From Dermatophilus congolensis (GTDB taxonomy: Bacteria > Actinomycetota > Actinomycetes > Actinomycetales > Dermatophilaceae): DNA of 64,000 nt. The translations under genes were made by a program, and so were the position numbers. Each line of letters starts with the position of its first letter. Position 1 is the stretch's first letter. Location: NCBI RefSeq assembly GCF_900187045.1, contig NZ_LT906453.1:2170001-2234000 (forward strand), written 5' to 3'. Below are positions 31,763 through 40,406 of the stretch, piece by piece. A model generated the notes under the pieces. The model searched no databases. It was not told where the DNA came from and saw only the letters and a list, made by a program, of their open reading frames with translations.

Positions 31763-33103
31763 TCACACGATTGTGATGTTGTGTCCTGCTGCACGCAGGG
31801 TGTCAGCGAATTGGTCGGCTTGCCCCACGATGACGATGCCCCATTTTCCGTGGATGTAGCGGCTCCAGGCGTCGTTGAGCCGTTCTGGGGTCATGGATGC
31901 CATATCGGCCAGAACACGGGTGATCTCGTCGGTGTCGCTGCCTGCGAGGAACTTGGCTATCGCTTCATCGGCAATATTGTCGGCGATGGTGTAGTCACCG
32001 GGAGCGGTTTTGACTAGGTAGTCCACGCCGGTGGCGGTTTCGGCTGCAGTGAAGGTGTGAGCGGCATTGTTGAGGATGTCCAGAGCGCAGTCGATGGCTG
32101 CGGCGGTGACCTCCGAGCGCACTGCCCCGTTGACCTGGAAAATGCCGCCACGGTCGCGCGGAGTGAATCCTGCCCGGATGCCGTAGGTGTATCCCCGTTT
32201 TTCACGCAGTTCAGCATCGAGTCTGCTAGTGGTGGTGCCCCCCATGAGGTAGCCCAGAACCGGGTAGGGAGCCCAGCCTCCTTCGACGCTGCGGCCAGGC
32301 CCGGGGCAGCCGATACGAATTTCGCTTTGTAGCGCTCCGGGGCGATCCACGATGACAGTGCGGGACCAGTCGGGGGCGTAAGCACCTGGTGGTTCAACAT
32401 GCTGTGGGCGTGCTGGCCCATCAGCCCAAGAGCCGAATGCGTTGGTCAATATCTCAGGAACATCAATGCCGCAGAGGTCGCCAGCGATAGCTACAGCTGA
32501 TCCGCTGGGGCCCAGGGCTTGGTAGTAGGCGTGGATGTCTTCGCGGGTGATGGCTGAGATGGTCTCGATGGTGCCTGGGTAAGGGCGTGCGAGGCGGTCG
32601 TTGGGATCGAACATGAGTGCCGCGAAGTGCTCGGCGGCGCGTTGCCCCGGGTGGGCTCGGGCTGCTTCGAGGTCGGCGATGGTTTGCCGGACGATCAGGT
32701 CGATTTCTTTTTGGGCCAGGATGGGTTCTTGGAGGCAAGAGCGCAGCAGGTCTACTGCTGGGGCAATGTTGCGGGCAGCAACCTGTACGTCGCAGGTGAT
32801 GGAGCGTTCCCCGGCCATGACGCGGATGACTGCCCCGAGTCGTTCTGCGGCGCGGGTGAAAGCGGTGGTGTCGAGTTGGCCGGCACCTTCGGTGAGCGCA
32901 TCGGCGAGAATGCGGGCTACGCCTTCGACGTGGCGAGGCTCGTAGGAGATGGGCAGGGGGATGCCCAGAGTGAGGGAAAGGATGTGTTGGCCGGGCACGT
33001 GGTAGGCCATGGCGCTCAGCCCGTGGTCGCCAATGGTGAATCGTTCGGGGGTGGGGAATTTCCAGGGCGGCGCGGCCGTGGGGATAGGTCGGGGGATGTT
33101 CAT
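31763..33103 (-). CDS. M16-family peptidase-like subunit lacking the zinc motif
   Basis: 446 residues with the two-repeat M16 fold: an N-terminal domain ending in GLSAMAYHVPGQHILSLTLG and a C-terminal domain with the GGTTTSRLDAELREKRGYTYGI arch typical of the R/Y pair. The HxxEH zinc motif expected near residue 55-60 is absent (the region reads VEGVARILADALTEGA). It is therefore probably the non-catalytic partner of the adjacent active M16 protein. The ATG overlaps the upstream stop (ATGA), indicating equimolar synthesis. Confidence 0.87.
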   Translation of the reverse strand: MNIPRPIPTAAPPWKFPTPERFTIGDHGLSAMAYHVPGQHILSLTLGIPLPISYEPRHVEGVARILADALTEGAGQLDTTAFTRAAERLGAVIRVMAGERSITCDVQVAARNIAPAVDLLRSCLQEPILAQKEIDLIVRQTIADLEAARAHPGQRAAEHFAALMFDPNDRLARPYPGTIETISAITREDIHAYYQALGPSGSAVAIAGDLCGIDVPEILTNAFGSWADGPARPQHVEPPGAYAPDWSRTVIVDRPGALQSEIRIGCPGPGRSVEGGWAPYPVLGYLMGGTTTSRLDAELREKRGYTYGIRAGFTPRDRGGIFQVNGAVRSEVTAAAIDCALDILNNAAHTFTAAETATGVDYLVKTAPGDYTIADNIADEAIAKFLAGSDTDEITRVLADMASMTPERLNDAWSRYIHGKWGIVIVGQADQFADTLRAAGHNITIV

Positions 33104-34413
33104 GCCTGTTCCTTTCCAGGCTGGCCTTGGGTGCGGGCGCGGGGAATGTAGTGAAGGACTGCCCGGTGTTGCGGGTTGAGCCAGTGGCGGGCAGCGGCGG
33201 TGACGTCTTCGCCGGTGATGAGGGCGAGGCGGTCAAGGAAGTGTGCTGCGCCGGTAGCGTCGCCGTGAAGGGTGGCGTAGTGGTTGAGGGCATCGGCGCG
33301 TTCGGTGAGCCCGGCAAGTGTGGACAGCCATCCGTACTCGGCGAAGGCGTTGGAGCTGGTGAGTTCGTCTTCGGTGGGGCCGTGGGTGCCTAGGGCATCT
33401 AGTTCTGCGCAGATGATGTCTTCGACGTGCGCGGGGTCGGTGCCTTCTTCGAGTTGGACGGTGATGAATCCCAGGGAGGTGTTTTCAGACAGCCCCATCC
33501 AGGAGACGGACACGGAGTTGGCTAGGGCGGTTTCGCGCACGAGTTTCATGTCTAGGCGCGACATGCCCAGGCCACCGAGGGCATCGAGAGCCAGGGTGGC
33601 GCCAAGGTAGGCGCGAGAGGTGTCTTCACGGGGCAGCCGGAAGGCTATGTAGAGGCGTTCGTGAGGGACGTCAGCGTGGATGCTGCTGCGGATGGGGGAT
33701 GCGATGGGTGGTAGCGGTGGGCTGTCGGTGTGGGTGGGGATAAGGGCGGGGTCAGGGTCGGTGAGGTGACCGAAGTAGGTGGCGGCCAGGTCTGCGGCTT
33801 TATCGGCGGTGACGTCTCCAGCGAGAGTTAGGACCGTGTTGGAGGGTCGGTAGTGCGCTGTGTAGAAAGCGTGGGCGTCTTCAAGACAGGAGGATTCCAG
33901 ATCAGCCATGGAGCCGATGGGTACGTGGCTGTAGGGGTGTCCTGGTGGGAAGACCAGTGCGCACAGTTCGGCCATCCAGGTGCCGTAGGGGACGTTGTCG
34001 TAGCGTTGGCGCTTTTCTTCTTTGACGACATCGCGTTGGTTGTCGAAGTTTTCTTGGGTCAGGGCGGGCAAGAGATTGCCGTGGCGGTCAGCTTCGAGCC
34101 AGAGCGCGAGTTCGAGTGCCCCGGTGGGGACGGTTTCGAAGTAGTTTGTTCGGTCGAATGAGGTGGTGGCGTTGAGTCGGGCTCCTTGAGCCATGAGGGC
34201 GGCGAAGTGTTCCCCTTCGGCAACGTTGGCTGAGCCTTGGAACATGAGGTGTTCGAAGAGGTGGGCAAATCCGGTGCGGCCGGGGTGTTCGTGACGGGAC
34301 CCGACGCCTACCCAGAGGTTGACTGCCACTAGCGGTACGAGAGGGTCGGGATTGATGACCACGCGCAAACCGTTGGGTAGGCGCACCTGTTGGATCTCGT
34401 ACGGCAGCGGCAT
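33100..34413 (-). CDS. M16-family zinc peptidase
   Basis: 437 residues. The inverted zinc motif HLFEH occupies residues 51-55, with the downstream Glu cluster in VVKEEKRQRYDN. FEHLMFQGSANV and the YRPSNTVLTLAGDV segment complete the N-terminal domain. The C-terminal domain has RLPREDTSRAYLGATLALDALGGLGMSRL. Likely degrades peptides in the cytoplasm or periphery; no signal peptide is visible. ATG 34413 has a TAAGCT box 6 nt upstream and probably a leaderless transcript. Forms a heterodimer candidate with the next gene. Confidence 0.92.
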   Translation of the reverse strand: MPLPYEIQQVRLPNGLRVVINPDPLVPLVAVNLWVGVGSRHEHPGRTGFAHLFEHLMFQGSANVAEGEHFAALMAQGARLNATTSFDRTNYFETVPTGALELALWLEADRHGNLLPALTQENFDNQRDVVKEEKRQRYDNVPYGTWMAELCALVFPPGHPYSHVPIGSMADLESSCLEDAHAFYTAHYRPSNTVLTLAGDVTADKAADLAATYFGHLTDPDPALIPTHTDSPPLPPIASPIRSSIHADVPHERLYIAFRLPREDTSRAYLGATLALDALGGLGMSRLDMKLVRETALANSVSVSWMGLSENTSLGFITVQLEEGTDPAHVEDIICAELDALGTHGPTEDELTSSNAFAEYGWLSTLAGLTERADALNHYATLHGDATGAAHFLDRLALITGEDVTAAARHWLNPQHRAVLHYIPRARTQGQPGKEQA

Positions 34414-34419
34414 TGGTTC

Positions 34420-34425
34420 AGCTTA
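34420..34425 (-). promoter_or_regulatory. Probable -10 box for leaderless M16 operon mRNA
   Basis: TAAGCT on the minus strand ends 6 nt before the ATG at 34413, in the 22-nt gap after the secreted-protein gene. Confidence 0.45.
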
Positions 34426-34435
34426 CGAACCGGGC

Positions 34436-34750
34436 TTAGCGTGCACCAACTGTCTTGTGGGCCCGGATTTTCACGTTCTGACGCTTCAGGCGCGGTGAGA
34501 TGTGTCGGCGTGCCTTGGTGGCGCGGCTGGTGCGGTGTTTTTTAGTGGCTTTAGTGGCTTTGGTGTGGGTGGTGACGGTGACTGTGCGGTGGTGGATGGC
34601 TCCGGTGCCGTCTGCGTTGTCGGTGTGGGTGATGGCGCTGAGCGCTCGGGTGGAGCTATCTGCGGCGGTGGCAGGTGATGTGGCTGCGAGCGTTGTCGTG
34701 GCAATGGCCAGTAGTGCGGTGGCAGCGATGCGTCCGATGGTGTTTCTCAT
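34436..34750 (-). CDS. Small secreted basic Thr/His-rich protein
   Basis: 104 residues. An N-terminal signal peptide (RIAATALLAIATTTLAATSPATA) suggests cleavage near residue 30. The mature part is strongly basic with repeated short motifs (THTKATKATKKH, RTSRATKARRH, RLKRQNVKIRAHK), with no cysteines and no known domain. The charge suggests binding to anionic wall polymers or nucleic acid; this is inference. ATG 34750 has GGGGG 9 nt upstream. A structured leader with G-rich hairpin loops lies 86-133 nt upstream of the start. Confidence 0.7.
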   Translation of the reverse strand: MRNTIGRIAATALLAIATTTLAATSPATAADSSTRALSAITHTDNADGTGAIHHRTVTVTTHTKATKATKKHRTSRATKARRHISPRLKRQNVKIRAHKTVGAR

Positions 34751-34835
34751 GATTACGTTCCCCCTGGTTTGTGCCGCGGCGCGGCGTAGCGAGCCCGTCT
34801 GCCGGTGTGCTGGTTCGGCATATGTGACGGACTGT

Positions 34836-34883
34836 GATCGCCTCGGCCCCCCGCCGAGGCGATCCGGAGCGTTCCCCCGAACG
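34836..34883 (-). promoter_or_regulatory. Tandem hairpins with G-rich loops in leader of secreted protein
   Basis: Read on the minus strand, the first hairpin is CGTTC/GAACG with a GGGG loop (34883-34870). Five nt later comes a perfect 12-bp stem GATCGCCTCGGC/GCCGAGGCGATC with a GGGGG loop (34864-34836). The gene starts 86 nt downstream. The short-then-long order mirrors the C-loop hairpins of the 6C RNA at 11943-12002. Comparison with the c-di-AMP (ydaO) riboswitch gave no convincing match. Confidence 0.55.
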
Positions 34884-35288
34884 GTCCGTCGCTGTCAGCG
34901 TTCCATCCCGGTGAGGGCCGGTTCGCGTCGGGCGATGTCTCAACTATCAGTCTTGGACGGTCGTTCGGCAAGCGGAGTTGGTCAGTCGTCCGACTAATGG
35001 GCGTATTGCTAGTAGTCACGACCTTGCTCGAGGGATCGATTTATTTGCGAAATTTCCTGCTTATGCTGCGTTTTCACTTAATTTCAGGCAGGGCGAGAGG
35101 GCGTTTTTTTGTTCTTGTGATGCATTTATGGTCGCTCGCGCCACGTCCCATGCTGACAATCGCTGCGGGTTCTGCCGCCAGATTTTTGTCATCTATAAGC
35201 GAACATGCGGATTTCGTGATGACCATCAGATAAGGCAAAGCAATCTGACAGTCACTCACCGCAGGAGGCCGAATGCCCCAATATGACA

Positions 35289-35324
35289 GTGCGAGCCCGC
35301 CACGTTGAATTGGCGGGCCCGCAC
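35289..35324 (-). terminator. Terminator-like hairpin after ndh
   Basis: GTGCG-GCCCGCCA pairs with TGGCGGGC-CGCAC over 13 of 14 positions (35289-35302 with 35311-35324), 46 nt beyond the ndh stop. Confidence 0.65.
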
Positions 35325-35369
35325 GTACAGACTGCGCATCACTGCGCAGAACAACAACGCAAAGCGTCT

Positions 35370-36767
35370 CTAGTTATCGATGCGCTCACCCTTGCTACGG
35401 GGCTCTTCTCCGCGCAGGAGGGACCCAGAAACGCCTTGCCCTAGCTGGCGCATAGCCAGTCGCCCAACCATTTGCTGGTGAGTGGTGACGCGTTCGGAGC
35501 GGTCATCAGACAAGAAGGTGATCGCCCATCGAATCAAGGTAGACACACGCGACTTGAAGCCGACCAAGAAGAGCAGGTGAATGGCTAGCCATGCCGACCA
35601 TGCGATGAAGCCGGAGAACTTGAAGCCTTTGACGTTGGCAACACCGCGATATTTAGAAATGATCGCCATGGAGCCCTTGTCGTTGTAAGTGAAGGGCTGT
35701 GTGGCGCGCTTTTCATTGCCGTCCAAGCGTGCGATGACGGTACGGGCTGCCCAGCCACCAGACTGGATCGCTCCCTGGGCAACACCCGGCACACCCTCGA
35801 AGGCCATGAGGTCACCGACGACAAAGATTTCGGGGTGTCCTTCAATGGTCAGGTCAGGCTTGACGATCACGCGGCCAGTACGGTCAACCTCGGCTGGTGT
35901 TTTGTCTGCCAAGACACGACCGAGACGGTTTCCTTGCACACCAGCTGCCCAGACCTTGGTTGCTGCTTCGATGTGCTCGGTGCGCCCGTCGGCGTATTTG
36001 ATGTCAACGCCGTCACCGTCAATGTGGGTTACGAAACCGCCCAAGCGAACATCGACGCCGAGATCTTGCAGGGACCGGCGTGCTTTGCTGCCGAGCTTGT
36101 CACCGAAGTTAGCCAGTACCTCTTTAGCTCCGTCAACGAGGATGACTTTGGCCTGGCGAGAGTCGATCTTGCGGAACTCTTTGGCCAGTGTGTGGGAGCT
36201 GAGCTCGCGGATCTGTCCTGCCATTTCCACACCGGTGGGGCCAGCACCAACAACAACGAAGGTCAGCAGCCGGTCACGCTCGACGGGGTCTTCAGTTAGC
36301 TCAGCGCGCTCGAAGCTGTTGAAGATGCGAGAGCGAAGCTCTAGGGCGTCATCGATCGATTTCATGCCCGGGGCGTACGTGGCGAAATGATCGTTACCGA
36401 AGTACGACTGGCTCGCCCCCGAGGCGACGATGAGGGTGTCGTAGGGAGTAACGGTGGTGTTGTCATGCAAGCGCGAGGTGACGGTCTTGGCCTGCGGGTC
36501 GATGTCATCAACTAGCCCAAGAATCACGCGAGCGTTGCGCTGGTGTTTGAGGATTTCCCGAATCGGCGGGGCAATCTCACCTTCGGAAAGAATTCCGGTA
36601 GCGACCTGGTAGAGCAGCGGCTGAAACAGGTGGTGGTCGGTTTTGCCGATGATGGTGACCAGAACGTCTTTACGGTGAGCGAACTGCTTGGCAGCGAACA
36701 AGCCACCAAAACCGGTGCCGATAATCACGACGTGGTGGCGTTGGGACGCACCCATGTTCACAGTCAC
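35370..36767 (-). CDS. ndh: Type II NADH dehydrogenase
   Basis: Single-subunit, non-proton-pumping NADH:quinone oxidoreductase, 465 residues, bound to the inner membrane face. FAD-binding VVIIGTGFGGLFAAKQFA opens the protein. TDHHLFQPLLYQVATGILS is an NDH-2 hallmark, the second Rossmann motif is FVVVGAGPTGVEMAGQ, and IFVVGDLMAF is the FAD ribityl motif. A hydrophobic C-terminal stretch (AWSAWLAIHLLFLVGF) anchors it. GTG 36767 has AAGGAG 5 nt upstream; the longer frame adds unrelated sequence. No transmembrane proton-pump modules. Confidence 0.93.
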   Translation of the reverse strand: MTVNMGASQRHHVVIIGTGFGGLFAAKQFAHRKDVLVTIIGKTDHHLFQPLLYQVATGILSEGEIAPPIREILKHQRNARVILGLVDDIDPQAKTVTSRLHDNTTVTPYDTLIVASGASQSYFGNDHFATYAPGMKSIDDALELRSRIFNSFERAELTEDPVERDRLLTFVVVGAGPTGVEMAGQIRELSSHTLAKEFRKIDSRQAKVILVDGAKEVLANFGDKLGSKARRSLQDLGVDVRLGGFVTHIDGDGVDIKYADGRTEHIEAATKVWAAGVQGNRLGRVLADKTPAEVDRTGRVIVKPDLTIEGHPEIFVVGDLMAFEGVPGVAQGAIQSGGWAARTVIARLDGNEKRATQPFTYNDKGSMAIISKYRGVANVKGFKFSGFIAWSAWLAIHLLFLVGFKSRVSTLIRWAITFLSDDRSERVTTHQQMVGRLAMRQLGQGVSGSLLRGEEPRSKGERIDN

Positions 36768-36961
36768 GAAAGCTCCTTCAAAAAAGTACGTGTCGCGTTT
36801 CACAGTAGATCGTTCCGGAAAGGTCAGCCCACTCGCCATATGAGGCTGCGCAAGGACTGCGAGTGACCTAGCCAGGGCTTCACCGAATGATCCGAGGGAA
36901 GGCAGGTATAGCAGGAATGCGCTATCCGTACTTCTGTGTGTCCACGGGATCACAGCACGAC

Positions 36962-36994
36962 GAAGGCCGGAACCTTTTAAAGGTTCCGGCCTTC
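36962..36994. terminator. Strong hairpin between tRNA-fMet and ndh
   Basis: GAAGGCCGGAACCTTT pairs with AAAGGTTCCGGCCTTC (36962-36977 with 36979-36994). It lies 26 nt beyond the 3' end of the minus-strand tRNA and probably terminates it. Confidence 0.75.
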
Positions 36995-37019
36995 TAATCG
37001 ACCAAACGCTGGTTCACAG

Positions 37020-37093
37020 TAGCGGGGGCAGGATTTGAACCTGCGACCTCCGGGTTATGAGCCCGGCGAGCTACCGAGCTGCTCCACCCCGCG
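37020..37093 (-). tRNA. Initiator tRNA-Met (CAT)
   Basis: Full cloverleaf on the minus strand: acceptor CGCGGGG, D-arm with AGCTCGGTAGCT, anticodon arm CCGGG-CTCATAA-CCCGG and T-arm GCAGG-TTCAAAT-CCTGC. Position 1 is C opposite U72 (unpaired), and three G-C pairs flank the anticodon loop, both marks of the initiator. The 3' CCA is not encoded. Confidence 0.95.
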
Positions 37094-37180
37094 TTGGTGA
37101 ACACAACATTACTCACATCTGGTCAAAAGACCAAATCGAGAACAAAAAATCCTCGAAAAATCCTCTGACCAGCAAAAACG

Positions 37181-40100
37181 CTACTCCTGCTCAGATACAG
37201 ACGCAGACGGCGTCGGTGACTCAGAAGCACTGGGAGCAGCCTCCTGCCCCGAATTAGGCCCAGAAGACTTCTCACCACCCTCCCCAGCAACGCCACCCTC
37301 AGGAGCCAACTGCACAGCCTTACTAATCGCTGCAGCCAACGCCTCCTGCGCCTTGCCGTAAGCGCTCCAGTCACCCTGACGCAACGCAGCCTGGCTCGCC
37401 TCATACAACTTCTGCACCTCAGCCAACGCAGCCTTCAACTGCTCTGACCGGGGCTTAGGCGAAGGCGCAGCAGGCGTATCACCCTTGTTGGAACGATCCG
37501 AATCGCCAGCACTGGCGCCTGAATCTCCCTCAAACAGTTGATCCAACGCGCTGTCGAGAGTCTTACCCCAGGCAATCTTCTTACCGAAGGAAACCACCAC
37601 CGCCTGCAACAGCGGATACGTCCCCCCATCACGGCTCGACACATAGATCGGCTGCACATACAGCAGGCCGCCACCGACTGGCAGAGTCAGCAGATTGCCT
37701 CGCTGCACCTTGGAACCGGATTGCGAAATGTTGAGGAAGTTATTCAACGTCGCCGGGAAATCCTGCGAAGAGACGTTAGAAGTGTTGATCTTGCTCTGCA
37801 CCTGACTTGGCCCCGGCACGTTCGTGGCACTAGGCACATCCAACAGGCGCATCACCCCGTACCCCTCGCGCCTCTTACCCGGAGTCGATCCCGCGTTGGA
37901 GTCCACTGCCAAGAAGCCCGTCAGATACGGACGGTTTTCACCCGCCGGCGAGAACGATGTCGTCAACGAGAAAGACGGCTCTTTCTGCCCCGGCATCCGG
38001 ATAGACAAGTAATACGGCGGCTGATCCGGGCTGTTCTGCCCCTGAGTCTGACCCTGAGCAGGCTGAGCAGCCTGCGTCGGATCCGTTGGCACCTTCCAGT
38101 ACTCACCACCGGTGTAGAAGCTGGCAGCATCTGCCACGTGGTACCGCGTGAGCAGCTCACGCTGCACCTTGAACATGTCCTCCGGGTAACGCAAGTGGCT
38201 CATCAAACCGCCACTGATTTTGCTCATTGGCTGCACTACACCCGGGAAAGCCTTCGACCAGGCCTTCAAAATCGGGTCAGACTCATCCCAGGTGTACAAA
38301 CGCACCGTGCCGTCATAGGCATCAACTGTGGCCTTAACCGAGTTACGGATGTAGTTCACCTGACCGCCACGGGCCTGCTGCACACTCTGGCTACGTGCCG
38401 TCACTGTGTCCGAGGTAGCCGTGTCAAGACTCTGCAAACGGCTGTACGGGTACCGATCCGACGTGGTGTACCCATCAACAACCCATTGGATACGCCCGTC
38501 AACAACAGTCGGGTAGATGTTGCCATCCAAAGTCAGCCACGGCGCCACAGCCCGCACCCGTTCCCGCGGAGTCCGACGATCCAGGATCGTTGTGAAATCT
38601 CCCACCTGCTCAGACAGCAAAAACTTCAATTCCCGGTACTTAATCGCATACGCGGCCCGTTTAAAGAAGTTATCCAGCTTGACTCCACCAATACCGGAAT
38701 ATGTCGTGTACCGCTCACCGTCAGCAGCCTGATAATCAAGCTCCCGCGGCTTAGTGCCTTTCTCGCCACCTACAAGCGAATACTCGTGCGTACGCTCACC
38801 GAAATAAATACGCGGCTCAAAAGGAGTCAACTCCCCCTGTGGAGGAATATCGCGCGTGAAAAAGTCCGGCGCGCCCTCATCAGTGCGGGTATTACCCCGG
38901 GCAGTCACCAACCCATACCCATGCGTGTACACCGTGTGATCATTCACCCAGTTACGCTGCGGAGCCCCTTCAAGATTCAACTCACGAGCAGCAACTACCG
39001 CATCTTGCTGACCATTTTTCAACCCATACCGGTCAACATCCAGCGCATCCGGGAACGCGTAATACTGACGCAAACCCTGCATCTGCGTAAACGTCGGCGA
39101 CACAATCAACGGGTCAATAATGCGAATCCCAGGAATAGTCGCCGCGTCCTGGCGCAACTGCCCCGGCTCCACGTCAGTCTTCGCCGCATAGTCAGTCTTC
39201 TGAATCGACGACAACCCGTACGCGTCCCGCGTGGCATTGATGTTGTGCTGAATAAACGGCCCTTCCAATGCCGCCTCCGAAGGACGCACCCTAAACGACT
39301 GAACAAGAGTCGGGTAAATCCCCCCAGCCACCACAGACAAAATCAACAACATGGCCACACCAATAATCGGAAGCCGCCACGATGTCGTCCAAATCGTCGC
39401 CAAAAACAGCACCGCACAAATCACCGCAGCCACGGCAAGAATGGTCTTCGTCGGCAACACCGCATACTGATCGGCATACGTCAAACCAGTAATACGGTCC
39501 GAATGACGAACCGACAAGGCATAACGATCCAGCCAATACCCCACGCCCCGGACCAACACCAACGCAGCCGCCAACACACTCAGATGAATCCGCGCAGCCC
39601 GCGTAGTCGACAAACCCTTAGGTCCAATACTGATCCCACCATCGATGTAATGCATTAACGCAGCCGCCAACAGCCCCAACACAAAAGCCATCGTCAAAAA
39701 AGCCACCGCGAACTGCAGCATCGGCAACGAAAACACAAAAAAACCAATATCCAACCCAAAAGTCGGATCAGCCTTACCGAAATCCTGCCTATTCACAAAC
39801 GCCAAAGCCATCTGCCACTGCCCAGCCGCAGCCAAACCAGCAAACGCCCCAAACAACAACGGCACCAGCCACACCGCGAGACGACGGACCGGCTCAATCA
39901 TCTGCCGATACCGCTCCAATACCTCCTGCTGCGGCGTCGTCGGCGCATACACCGGCCGTGTCCGATGCGCGATAACCAGGGAACTGGCCACCAACGCCCC
40001 CACCAGCACCATGCCCACCACAAACAAAACCACCTGAACCGCGATCGTGGTCCACATGACCTGCCCGGCCTGCACAGACTCGTACCACAACACCTCGGTC

Positions 40101-40279
40101 CAGAACTGGCTAACCACCACCAGCACAACCACCAAAGCAACCAAAGAAGCCACCGTCACCAACAACGGCGAAGGCTTCCCCCTCACACGAGCCCCCCGCG
40201 GCACCGCTCCCCCGCCAGAACCAGAACCACCCGGCGGTGAACCGCCGAACCCGCCAAAACCGCCAGCTGCATCGCTCAC
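37181..40279 (-). CDS. UPF0182 family membrane protein
   Basis: About 1,032 residues. A Gly/Pro-rich N-terminus is followed by seven hydrophobic helices (about 45-320 in the longest frame) and a large extracytoplasmic domain of about 550 residues with conserved YYAFPDALDVDRY, RNWVNDHTVYTHGYG and YFGERTHEYSLVGG. An acidic Ser/Pro-rich tail closes it. Function is unknown, though the family is nearly universal in Actinobacteria. GTG 40279 has AAGGG 10 nt upstream and is preferred to TTG 40303 or GTG 40297. Composition shifts from balanced to strongly C-rich (+ strand) towards its 5' end. Divergent from the PPA1309 gene. Confidence 0.93.
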   Translation of the reverse strand: MSDAAGGFGGFGGSPPGGSGSGGGAVPRGARVRGKPSPLLVTVASLVALVVVLVVVSQFWTEVLWYESVQAGQVMWTTIAVQVVLFVVGMVLVGALVASSLVIAHRTRPVYAPTTPQQEVLERYRQMIEPVRRLAVWLVPLLFGAFAGLAAAGQWQMALAFVNRQDFGKADPTFGLDIGFFVFSLPMLQFAVAFLTMAFVLGLLAAALMHYIDGGISIGPKGLSTTRAARIHLSVLAAALVLVRGVGYWLDRYALSVRHSDRITGLTYADQYAVLPTKTILAVAAVICAVLFLATIWTTSWRLPIIGVAMLLILSVVAGGIYPTLVQSFRVRPSEAALEGPFIQHNINATRDAYGLSSIQKTDYAAKTDVEPGQLRQDAATIPGIRIIDPLIVSPTFTQMQGLRQYYAFPDALDVDRYGLKNGQQDAVVAARELNLEGAPQRNWVNDHTVYTHGYGLVTARGNTRTDEGAPDFFTRDIPPQGELTPFEPRIYFGERTHEYSLVGGEKGTKPRELDYQAADGERYTTYSGIGGVKLDNFFKRAAYAIKYRELKFLLSEQVGDFTTILDRRTPRERVRAVAPWLTLDGNIYPTVVDGRIQWVVDGYTTSDRYPYSRLQSLDTATSDTVTARSQSVQQARGGQVNYIRNSVKATVDAYDGTVRLYTWDESDPILKAWSKAFPGVVQPMSKISGGLMSHLRYPEDMFKVQRELLTRYHVADAASFYTGGEYWKVPTDPTQAAQPAQGQTQGQNSPDQPPYYLSIRMPGQKEPSFSLTTSFSPAGENRPYLTGFLAVDSNAGSTPGKRREGYGVMRLLDVPSATNVPGPSQVQSKINTSNVSSQDFPATLNNFLNISQSGSKVQRGNLLTLPVGGGLLYVQPIYVSSRDGGTYPLLQAVVVSFGKKIAWGKTLDSALDQLFEGDSGASAGDSDRSNKGDTPAAPSPKPRSEQLKAALAEVQKLYEASQAALRQGDWSAYGKAQEALAAAISKAVQLAPEGGVAGEGGEKSSGPNSGQEAAPSASESPTPSASVSEQE

Positions 40280-40406
40280 GTCAGCAACACCCTTCACGCA
40301 CAAAAAACTGGAAACACCACGCTACCGACCAAAACCCAACCGCGCGGTCCACGCCGCGCACAACCACACCCCCTCCACTCGCCGTACCCCACCCCCGCAC
40401 GCAACA

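Larger units (their letters stand above)
34751..35369. other. 619-bp intergenic region between secreted protein and ndh
   Basis: Contains the structured leader of the secreted protein (34836-34883) and the ndh terminator (35289-35324). A stretch of ordinary-looking A/T-richer DNA occupies 35,000-35,260. Short frames on both strands have no ribosome-binding site or family resemblance, so no gene is called. Confidence 0.6.

Noticed and set aside
34836-34883. A second 6C RNA on the plus strand
   Set aside because: C-loops exist on the plus strand, but the long hairpin comes first, the second stem has only 5 bp and there is no T-tract, unlike the true 6C at 11936-12011.
34760-34990. c-di-AMP (ydaO) riboswitch in front of the secreted protein
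   Set aside because: A few short similarities (GCCGAAC, CGGGGGAAC, GGCAG) occur, but the order and the conserved closing segment do not fit. Kept only as an unnamed structured leader.
34978-35286. 102-codon plus-strand frame in the gap before ndh
   Set aside because: No ribosome-binding site or leaderless box, unlikely Cys/Arg-rich composition, and it runs through the ndh terminator region.
37538-39658. 706-codon plus-strand frame opposite UPF0182
   Set aside because: Arg/His-rich shadow of the UPF0182 gene, which has clear membrane topology and family motifs.
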